Under the pieces are notes generated by a model. The model saw only the letters and a program-made list of their open reading frames with translations. It was not told where the DNA came from and did no database searches. Below are positions 5,335-10,478 of a stretch of 10,478 nt of DNA, piece by piece. Source of the stretch: DAOTVS01 sp034436375 (lineage in GTDB: Bacteria; Chloroflexota; Anaerolineae; SpSt-313); NCBI GenBank assembly GCA_034436375.1, contig DAOTVS010000195.1, forward strand, positions 1 through 10,478, given 5' to 3'. Within the stretch, counting starts at the first letter, position 1. The number at the start of each line of letters is the position of its first letter. Position numbers and translations under genes: made by a program.

Positions 5335-6624
5335 CTACACGCCGTAGATAGCAGCCGGGTTATCGTAAAAGACCTGAGTGATGATCTCCCGCGCCATATC
5401 CACGGTGTACCAGCCCCGCTCCACCCGATCGCACAGGACCTCCCCAAAGATGTGTTTGACCATCTTGAGCTTGGGGTAGCACCACTCGGCATGGTAGGCG
5501 TCGGAGAAAAAGCCCACGATCTTGTTGAGGGGCACCATGTCGAGCCGGGTCTCGATGGACTTGCGCAGGTAGAACGGGTAAAACGTGTGCCACCAGTAGC
5601 CGGCCACGCTGATATTGGGGATATGCTTGGCCAGGATCCCCAGGTCCTGCGTGAAGAGGTCCGAGGCGGAGGAGAGGTTAAAGTGCAGGTTTGGGTACTG
5701 CGCCGCCAGCCGGGCGACAGCGCCGCAGTAGCTCTCGCTCCACTGAGTGATGGCCCGGTGCGGCGGCAAGACCTCGGCGCCGGCGATCAACTGCACCGTG
5801 CGCACAGGCGTCTGCCGGAGGGCCTGCAAGATGGCCTCCAGGGCGAAACGGCAGGCGGCGCCGGCCTCGGCCCGGCTAAGGGGTTCGCCGCGCCTGGCCT
5901 GCTGCAGGGTGCGGGTGACCTCGGCCTCGCCCGCGGGCTCGGGGGGCAGGTAGGGGAGCGGCCACAGGCCGACGAACCGGCACCCGGCCGCCGCCAGGTC
6001 CGCCACGGCCTGCGCCAGGAAGCGCCGGTAATCCTGCGCACTGTCGATGCTGTGGCCGGCCGTTTTTTCCCAGTCCGCCAGCACCTGCTGCGGTGAGCGT
6101 TTGCCCTCAATGAGGTTGATGATCGAGAGCTCCCGCCCCTGCAGCATCCCCGGCGCCGCTGGCCCCCCGCTGCCCCGCTCGACGGTGAGGCTGTGCGAGA
6201 TGCCGCAAGCGTCGCGCAGGACCTGCCCCGCCCGGTCCCGCTCACCGGCGCGAGCGCGCACGAGGGCGTCGGCCTCGGCCAGGTTGCCCTCATGGATCTC
6301 CTCGATGTGGTAGAGATCGCTCAGGATCCAGCGCAGGAACAGGCCGCTGGTGGTGCTCTGTACGTGGGGCAGGTATGGCAGCGCCCGCCGCACCCGCTCC
6401 AGGGGATCCATCTCCGGGTCCACCAGCTCGTGCGGCAGGCCCGGCTTTGTCACCTCATGCTGGGGCATGCCCGCAGAGACCAGCTCGATCCAGACGTGGT
6501 GGTAGAGCACGATATCCGCCAGATTATCGGCAGCCGGCCGGTCGGGCCGGAGGTGACAATGGGGATCGATCACGCGCGCCGTTCCCAGCGCCTCTGCAAT
6601 AGCCCTGCGATAGTATTCGTCCAT
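5335..6624 (-). CDS. Amidohydrolase-superfamily protein related to uronate isomerase (UxaC)
   Basis: The 429-residue protein begins with the metal-binding D-P-H-C-H-L (20-25; His22 and His24). Near the end it has G-Y-W-W-H followed by a segment ending V-G-F-F-S-D-A-Y-H (about 370-378). The last 50 residues, with R-x-x-x-x-x-x-I-I-T-Q-V-F-Y-D-N-P-A-A-I-Y-G, parallel the UxaC end (W-W-F, T-D-S-R, then N-N-A-x-x-Y-F). UxaC interconverts glucuronate/galacturonate and the keto-sugars fructuronate/tagaturonate. Here the UxaC T-D-S-R is S-D-A-Y and the protein is shorter than UxaC (about 470), so another sugar or a hydrolase reaction is possible. The ATG has AAAGGGG 5 bases upstream on the minus strand. 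It is divergent from the L,D-transpeptidase and stands alone. Confidence 0.7.
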   Translation of the reverse strand: MDEYYRRAIAEALGTARVIDPHCHLRPDRPAADNLADIVLYHHVWIELVSAGMPQHEVTKPGLPHELVDPEMDPLERVRRALPYLPHVQSTTSGLFLRWILSDLYHIEEIHEGNLAEADALVRARAGERDRAGQVLRDACGISHSLTVERGSGGPAAPGMLQGRELSIINLIEGKRSPQQVLADWEKTAGHSIDSAQDYRRFLAQAVADLAAAGCRFVGLWPLPYLPPEPAGEAEVTRTLQQARRGEPLSRAEAGAACRFALEAILQALRQTPVRTVQLIAGAEVLPPHRAITQWSESYCGAVARLAAQYPNLHFNLSSASDLFTQDLGILAKHIPNISVAGYWWHTFYPFYLRKSIETRLDMVPLNKIVGFFSDAYHAEWCYPKLKMVKHIFGEVLCDRVERGWYTVDMAREIITQVFYDNPAAIYGV

Positions 6625-6681
6625 CTCGACCCCTTTCCTTATACCGCATATCTGCAGAATACGTTTCAGGCCGTTTAAGGC

Positions 6682-6710
6682 TTGACCGGTAATGGAGCCC
6701 GTAGTACTCT
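6682..6710 (+). promoter_or_regulatory. Weak candidate promoter for the L,D-transpeptidase gene
   Basis: TTGACC (6682-6687) and TACTCT (6705-6710) are 17 bases apart. The -35 matches 5 of 6 but the -10 only 3 of 6. The 128-base divergent gap must hold promoters in both directions; I could not pick a convincing one for the leftward gene. Confidence 0.3.
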
Positions 6711-6752
6711 CCGCCGTATCTTCGCCAGTAGCAACGGTCGAGGAGTACTGCT

Positions 6753-8498
6753 TTGTCCCGACGATCTTTACCTATACTGCACAGCCGCCTGCAGCGCAGC
6801 CTGTGTTTGCTTGTGCTCCTGGCTCTCGCTGCCGTAGTGACTGCCTGCGGCAGCGTGACCAGCTTGCTCGGACCTCAGCACAGTGTGGCGGACCTCCTGG
6901 CCTCGCCGCCCCCTTTGGGTAAAACCCTATATGTGGACGCCTATGTGAGCCAGGTAGATAGTGCAGCCGCTGCCTCCAGCGGCATCGCAGCGATGGGGCA
7001 GGCATCGGGCGCCAGCGGCCAGTATACCATCCTGGCCGACAGGCCGTTCTATGCCAAGTTGTCTCTGCTTGGGGGCGCCCTGCCGAACGCCCTGCCTGCC
7101 GATGCCCCCTGGCTTATCGTCGCGGCCCCGGCCAATGCGCCCACCCTGGCTCGACTCCCCTATCATGGTCGCTTCCGCGGCCACCTGGAGAGTGGGGCCA
7201 CAGCGCAGGGCCTTGCGGCGCGGGTCTTTGTGATCGAACAGGTGGTGCGCACCTACGAAGCGCAGGCGCCTGCAATATCTCAGGATATCGCCACCTGGCA
7301 ACGCTATCAAGATACAAAGTCGGGTTATAGCGTGCCGATCCCGCCTGGTTGGAGCGCAGAAATGAAGGGCGAGGATCTGGAGATCCAGTCCTCACTGTAT
7401 CCCGAAATGCCGATCACCGTGCGCGTCCATGCCGGGGAAACCCACGACGATCCTTACGACGTGGCGGCGGCGCCCCCCCTCTTGCAGGGGCAGAACTGGA
7501 CCTCCTTTGCGCAGAGCATGGCCTCGGGGCAGGGGGGCCTCGCCGGCTACCGCATCGATCATGCGGAATCGAACGAGCGCAGCACAGCTGTCCTCTTTAG
7601 CGCCCATGGCCACACCTACGAGCTCAGCATCCGTTTCCCGCTGGGCTTTGCCGCACCGCAGGCGGCCCTGACGGCCTACTCGGCCGTCGTGGCCGGCTTT
7701 ACCTTTGACACACCGCCCGAGCCCAGCCCCACCCCACCGGTGCGCCAGGCTGTGGGCACGGGGCCGTTCCTCTCCGAAGAGGCGGCCCTGGCGGCTACCT
7801 GTAACTTGTTGGGAGGGACGGCCACCTCGTTCTCGGCGCAGCTCATCTCCGAGGCGGAGGCGCGCAAGCTGTTCCCCGATCCAGCCTCTTTCCAGGGCCA
7901 TTTCGATGGCATCTGGAGTGTCACAGTCAACACACCGAACGTTGCCAAGGGCGGCCTGCGCCTCCTCCTCGATGCGCGCACCGGCCGCGAGCTGTGCCAG
8001 CAGGAGATCGACCCGAGCGACCAGGAACCCTTCGACGGCTCGCTCTTCCGGCTTGATGAGCTGGTGGATGGCCGGCCGCAGCGCACGATCAGCCGTGGCG
8101 AGCGCTGGATCGAGGTCGATATCGGCCAGCAGACCGCCACGGCCTGGGAGGGGAACAGGCCCGTCCGCCGCATGACGGTCTCTACCGGCATAGCCCAGTA
8201 TCCCACAGTCACTGGCCAGTTCCGCATCTACTACAAGGTTTCCAGCATGACGATGACCGGGCCCGGCTATTCGCTGCCTGGCGTGCCCAATGTCATGTTC
8301 TTCTACCAGGGCTACGGGCTGCATGGGGCCTATTGGCACTGGAGCTTTGGCCAGCGCGTGAGTCACGGCTGCGTCAACATGACCCTCCCCGACGCCGCCT
8401 GGCTGTTCAATTGGACCGATCCGCAGTTGCCGGCTGGCGCTTACTCCGTCATGTCTACGCCCTGCAACCCGGGAACGCTGGTGGTGGTGCACGAGTAA
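6753..8498 (+). CDS. Lipoprotein L,D-transpeptidase (YkuD domain) with long extracytoplasmic N-terminal part
   Basis: The 581-residue precursor starts with R-R and R-L-Q-R, a hydrophobic stretch (about 18-29) and a lipobox V-T-A-C with Cys32, so it should be exported and lipid-anchored. A middle part (about 185-315), starting G-Y-S-V-P-I-P-P-G-W, resembles PsbP-like segments of bacterial lipoproteins. A proline-rich linker (about 319-326) follows, then a region with D-A-R-T-G-R-E-L that may be PepSY-like. The C terminus (about 450-581) is a YkuD domain with the catalytic S-H-G-C-V-N-M (537-543; Cys540) and an upstream H-G. YkuD enzymes make 3-3 peptidoglycan cross-links or attach proteins to peptidoglycan. 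The start is TTG, supported by AGGAG (6741-6745) 7 bases upstream; no ATG precedes the signal peptide. It is upstream of, and codirectional with, the glycosyltransferase. Confidence 0.85.
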   Translation: MSRRSLPILHSRLQRSLCLLVLLALAAVVTACGSVTSLLGPQHSVADLLASPPPLGKTLYVDAYVSQVDSAAAASSGIAAMGQASGASGQYTILADRPFYAKLSLLGGALPNALPADAPWLIVAAPANAPTLARLPYHGRFRGHLESGATAQGLAARVFVIEQVVRTYEAQAPAISQDIATWQRYQDTKSGYSVPIPPGWSAEMKGEDLEIQSSLYPEMPITVRVHAGETHDDPYDVAAAPPLLQGQNWTSFAQSMASGQGGLAGYRIDHAESNERSTAVLFSAHGHTYELSIRFPLGFAAPQAALTAYSAVVAGFTFDTPPEPSPTPPVRQAVGTGPFLSEEAALAATCNLLGGTATSFSAQLISEAEARKLFPDPASFQGHFDGIWSVTVNTPNVAKGGLRLLLDARTGRELCQQEIDPSDQEPFDGSLFRLDELVDGRPQRTISRGERWIEVDIGQQTATAWEGNRPVRRMTVSTGIAQYPTVTGQFRIYYKVSSMTMTGPGYSLPGVPNVMFFYQGYGLHGAYWHWSFGQRVSHGCVNMTLPDAAWLFNWTDPQLPAGAYSVMSTPCNPGTLVVVHE

Positions 8499-8508
8499 GG
8501 CGAACTAT

Positions 8509-8527
8509 CCGCCCGGCGATTGGGTGG
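8509..8527 (+). terminator. Weak hairpin after the L,D-transpeptidase gene
   Basis: CCGCCC (8509-8514) can pair with GGGTGG (8522-8527), with one G-U pair and a 7-base loop. It begins 11 bases after the stop codon. No T-run follows, so this is only a plausible terminator. Confidence 0.25.
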
Positions 8528-8593
8528 GCCAGAATGCAGCCATCACGCCTGTATGATACCACCGCAAGCCGCAGAAGGCTACTGACCTGACAA

Positions 8594-8622
8594 TTGCTCC
8601 GGGTATAGTGGAAGATTATAAT
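8594..8622 (+). promoter_or_regulatory. Promoter for the glycosyltransferase gene
   Basis: TTGCTC (8594-8599) and a perfect TATAAT (8617-8622) are spaced by 17 bases. Transcription should start near 8629, at the edge of a GGAGG sequence (8629-8633). This shows that the glycosyltransferase is likely transcribed separately from the L,D-transpeptidase. Confidence 0.6.
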
Positions 8623-8639
8623 ACACACGGAGGCTGAAC

Positions 8640-8660
8640 GTGGCAGTTTGCCACCCTTGA
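8640..8660 (+). other. Possible 6-codon leader ORF with its own SD, and overlapping hairpin
   Basis: GGAGG (8629-8633) is 6 bases before a GTG at 8640. That frame encodes M-A-V-C-H-P and stops at TGA 8658-8660, in frame with the glycosyltransferase. The same bases form a perfect hairpin, GTGGCA/TGCCAC (8640-8645 with 8649-8654), and a T5 run follows at 8661-8665. It could be a leader peptide, an attenuator or the relic of a longer N terminus. If transcription starts at 8629 the SD would lie at the very 5' end of the mRNA. Confidence 0.3.
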
Positions 8661-8690
8661 TTTTTGAGCGAAAGCCGTTATCCTCAGATT

Positions 8691-9593
8691 ATGGTTGGAA
8701 GCATACCCCTGACGATCATCGTCACAACTTTTCAGGAAGAGCAGACCCTGCCGCGGGCGCTGGATGCGCTGCTGGCGCAACCACTGCCGGAGCGCAGCGA
8801 AGTGCTCGTGGTGGGCCCTGATGACGCGACGGCGGCAGTAGCGGCCCGCTATGCCGCGCTGGACGCGCGCATCCGCCATTTGCGAGATAAAGGACAGGGC
8901 AAGCCGGCGGCGCTAAACCTGGCCTTCGCCGAGGCGCGGGGCGAGTTTGCCGTTCTCACCGATGGAGACGTCTACCTTGGCCCAGGGGCGCTCTTGGAGC
9001 TCCTGGCCCCGTTCCGCGATATCCACGTGGGCGCCGTCTCCGGCCGGCCCCACTCGCTCAACCCGCGCGATAACATGCTGGGTTACTGGTCGCACCTGCT
9101 CGTGGAGCAGGCCCACCAGCTGCGGCTCTTCAAAGCCCGCCGTGGCGAGTATTGTGAGTGCTCCGGCTACCTCTATGCGGTGCGCCGCTCGCTGGTGCAG
9201 CCCATCCCCGAGGACACCCTCGTGGAGGACGGCATCGTCTCCTTCCAGGTGTGGAAGCAGGGCTGCTGCATTGCCTATGCGCCCGAAGCGGCGGTCTATT
9301 GTCGGTTTCCCGCCACCTGGGCCGACTGGCTGCGACAAAAGGTGCGCACCACCGCCGGCTACCAGCAGCCCTACTTCCGCAAGGCCCCGCGCGTCCGCTC
9401 GCTGCGTGAGGAAATGGTCCAGGGCACCCGGCGCGCCCTGCAGTTCGCCCGCACCCCACGCGAGTTCCTCTGGAGCCTGGCGCTCCTACCGGCCAGGCTG
9501 TATGTCTGGCTGTACTCCGCATGGCGACTGTGGCGCAGCCGCTCGGGTAAGGGGCTGTGGCAGCGGGTGGAGAGCACCAAAAGGGTGGAATAG
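8691..9593 (+). CDS. Family 2 glycosyltransferase
   Basis: From ATG 8691 the protein has 300 residues of GT-A type: the nucleotide-binding start P-L-T-I-I-V-T-T-F-Q-E-E (6-17), G-Q-G-K-P-A-A-L-N (68-76), the metal-binding D-G-D (91-93), the acidic V-E-D-G (178-181) carrying the probable catalytic base, and Q-K-V-R-T (216-220) in place of the processive Q-x-x-R-W motif. It transfers a sugar from a nucleotide donor; acceptor and product are unknown. A C-terminal hydrophobic stretch (about 260-280, rich in L, W and Y) may touch the membrane. Start choice is uncertain: ATG 8691 fits the family but has no SD, TTG 8664 would add nine residues, and the only good SD serves the GTG at 8640 that is cut off by a stop. 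It is convergent with the GNAT gene. Confidence 0.82.
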   Translation: MVGSIPLTIIVTTFQEEQTLPRALDALLAQPLPERSEVLVVGPDDATAAVAARYAALDARIRHLRDKGQGKPAALNLAFAEARGEFAVLTDGDVYLGPGALLELLAPFRDIHVGAVSGRPHSLNPRDNMLGYWSHLLVEQAHQLRLFKARRGEYCECSGYLYAVRRSLVQPIPEDTLVEDGIVSFQVWKQGCCIAYAPEAAVYCRFPATWADWLRQKVRTTAGYQQPYFRKAPRVRSLREEMVQGTRRALQFARTPREFLWSLALLPARLYVWLYSAWRLWRSRSGKGLWQRVESTKRVE

Positions 9594-9599
9594 CCCTTC

Positions 9600-9632
9600 A
9601 GGCCTGACAGGTTTTGGAAAACCTGCAGGCCT
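9600..9632. terminator. Bidirectional terminator hairpin between convergent genes
   Basis: AGGCCTG (9600-9606), a bulged A, and CAGGTTTT (9608-9615) pair with AAAACCTG (9618-9625) and CAGGCCT (9626-9632) around a GG turn, giving a 15-bp stem with one bulge. It lies 7 bases after the glycosyltransferase stop and its right edge overlaps the stop codon of the GNAT gene. The near-symmetry suits termination from both sides. Confidence 0.65.
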
Positions 9633-10143
9633 ACTCTCCGGTCAGGTCCTTCGTCAGCCAGAGGATGAGGTCGTGGTCCATCGTTACCGTCTCGCCGCGC
9701 TGGAGCGGGCGATGGGCCTGGCAGACGCCCCGGCCGTCGGGGATATAGCCGCGCTTGGCGTAGAGGCGCTGGGCCGGGCCATAGGCCTCAAAGAGCCCAA
9801 CGGTGATGCCGGCCTGCGTGGCGCGGGTGGCGATGAGGCGCTCCGCCTCATCCATCAATCGTGAGGCAATGCCGCGCCGCTGGTAGGGCGCAAAGACCTC
9901 CAGGTGATGGATGAGGGGGATATTGTTCCGGCGAAACTGCTCGTTGTGCGAGACCCAGCGGATGGTAACAAAGCCGGCCAGCTCACCCTCCACGTAAGCG
10001 AGAAAGCTGTCACCGCCGCCATCGGCGTGATCGGCGAAATGTGCGCGGGCCTCGTCCAGGTTGCCATAGTAGCAGCGGGCAAAGAGGTCAATGACGGCAT
10101 CGACCTCGGCAGGTTGGACCCGCTTGATTTGCAGGCCTTCCAT
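9631..10143 (-). CDS. GNAT-family N-acetyltransferase
   Basis: The 170-residue protein has the GNAT core: strand-rich A-G-F-V-T-I-R-W (56-63), then motif A, H-H-L-E-V-F-A-P-Y-Q-R-R-G-I-A-S-R-L-M (79-97), with the Q-R-R-G-I-A acetyl-CoA pyrophosphate loop. The C-terminal Y-A-K-R-G-Y (about 128-133) is the usual last strand. It moves an acetyl group from acetyl-CoA to an amine; the acceptor is not predictable. Length is typical. The ATG at 10143 has a GGAG (10156-10153 on the minus strand) about 9 bases upstream. The SDR gene is upstream on the same strand, but the long hairpin at 10208-10286 separates them, so they may be separate or attenuated units. Confidence 0.85.
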   Translation of the reverse strand: MEGLQIKRVQPAEVDAVIDLFARCYYGNLDEARAHFADHADGGGDSFLAYVEGELAGFVTIRWVSHNEQFRRNNIPLIHHLEVFAPYQRRGIASRLMDEAERLIATRATQAGITVGLFEAYGPAQRLYAKRGYIPDGRGVCQAHRPLQRGETVTMDHDLILWLTKDLTGE

Positions 10144-10207
10144 ACCTTAACTCTCCCTGTCTGATGGCCGGGCATTTCGCGTTGCGGCCCCCCGGCCTCT
10201 ACCCAGA

Positions 10208-10286
10208 GTATTATCCGGCATTTTGTCTGGCGCTGCTGGCCGCCCCTAGGACGGCCAGCAGCGCCAGACAAAATGCCGGATAATAC
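10208..10286. repeat. Second long perfect hairpin: 35-bp arms, 9-base loop
   Basis: Bases 10208-10242 and 10252-10286 are exact reverse complements over 35 positions; the loop 10243-10251 contains the palindrome CCTAGG. It starts 7 bases after the SDR stop codon (minus strand), the position of a terminator, but has no clear T-run. The arm sequence differs from the 4147-4231 hairpin, yet the blocks GGCAT, TGT, TGGCGC and GGCCGCC occur in the same order in both left arms. Confidence 0.95.
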
Positions 10287-10293
10287 CTTCAAA

Positions 10294-10478
10294 TCACATC
10301 GGCATACGGTAGCCGCCGCCCACATAGATCAGTTGCCCCGTGATCCAGTGGGCCTGCTCGGAGGCGAGCAGGAGGATGGCATCGGCCACATCCTCGGGCC
10401 GGCCCACACGGCACAGGGGTGTGTTGGCGGCAATCTGCGTTTCCTGTTCTGGCGTGATATAGCCCGTTTGGATGGGGC
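10294..10478 (-). CDS. Short-chain dehydrogenase/reductase, C-terminal part (partial)
   Basis: The gene enters from the right edge; the last 61 residues are visible and end at TGA (10296-10294). They carry the classical SDR end: T-P-L-C-R-V-G-R-P-E-D-V-A-D-A, then I-L-L-L-A-S, W-I-T-G-Q and V-G-G-G-Y. This is the region after the substrate lid, with the dimer-forming last helix and strand, as in FabG-like enzymes. The Rossmann motif and catalytic Tyr-Lys lie outside the window, so cofactor and substrate cannot be judged. Confidence 0.88.
   Translation of the reverse strand, partial: PIQTGYITPEQETQIAANTPLCRVGRPEDVADAILLLASEQAHWITGQLIYVGGGYRMPM

Noticed and set aside
5281..6096. 271-codon open frame on the plus strand opposite the amidohydrolase gene
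   Set aside because: Low-complexity composition and no SD or motif; the minus strand encodes a recognisable metal-binding protein across the same bases.
7392..8492. 366-codon open frame opposite the L,D-transpeptidase gene
   Set aside because: It mirrors the YkuD coding region, has no SD and is rich in R, G and H; the plus-strand gene has a signal peptide and catalytic motif.
8947..9864. 305-codon frame overlapping the glycosyltransferase and GNAT genes
   Set aside because: It is an out-of-frame shadow that crosses the terminator hairpin and runs antisense into the GNAT gene.

Overview
The window is GC-rich bacterial DNA with tightly spaced genes, sigma70-type promoters, ATG and TTG starts and clear Shine-Dalgarno (SD) sequences. 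The protein mix fits a GC-rich environmental bacterium: a lipoprotein L,D-transpeptidase with extra domains, a uronate-isomerase-like protein, a TM1586-like nitroreductase and a DegT/Gfo-Idh-MocA pair. Chloroflexota is a reasonable guess from the style of the proteins and the hairpin-rich intergenic DNA, but nothing in the sequence proves it. I see no transposase, integrase, CRISPR array, rRNA or tRNA.

Layout. 1-38 (-) is the first codons of an unidentified gene, divergent from a trans-aconitate 2-methyltransferase (tam, 249-1022, +). Their shared 210-bp region carries back-to-back promoters and two dyads that could be operators. A cytidine/blasticidin-deaminase-like gene follows (1247-1669, +). 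Next is a two-gene operon with its own strong promoter and a foldable leader: a DegT/DnrJ/EryC1/StrS aminotransferase (1825-2946) and a Gfo/Idh/MocA dehydrogenase (2956-3987), 9 bp apart. A 371-bp intergenic region then holds three hairpins in a row, one with perfect 40-bp arms. Downstream are a nitroreductase-like gene (4359-5222, +) and, convergent to it, a uronate-isomerase-like amidohydrolase (5335-6624, -). Divergent from that is a lipoprotein L,D-transpeptidase (6753-8498, +), then a family 2 glycosyltransferase (about 8691-9593, +). A GNAT acetyltransferase (9631-10143, -) converges on the glycosyltransferase through a bidirectional-terminator hairpin. The last gene is the C-terminal end of a short-chain dehydrogenase (10294-10478, -), separated from the GNAT gene by a second long perfect hairpin with 35-bp arms.

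How the genes work together. The one clear functional unit is the aminotransferase-dehydrogenase pair. By family precedent, such pairs oxidise a sugar or cyclitol hydroxyl to a ketone and transaminate it to an amino sugar or aminocyclitol; the substrate cannot be read from sequence. The other genes look like ordinary accessory metabolism, cell-envelope and detoxification functions with separate promoters. The most unusual DNA is non-coding: two very long perfect hairpins that share ordered sequence blocks, and a predicted three-way junction in the leader of the aminotransferase operon. I found no convincing new multi-gene system.
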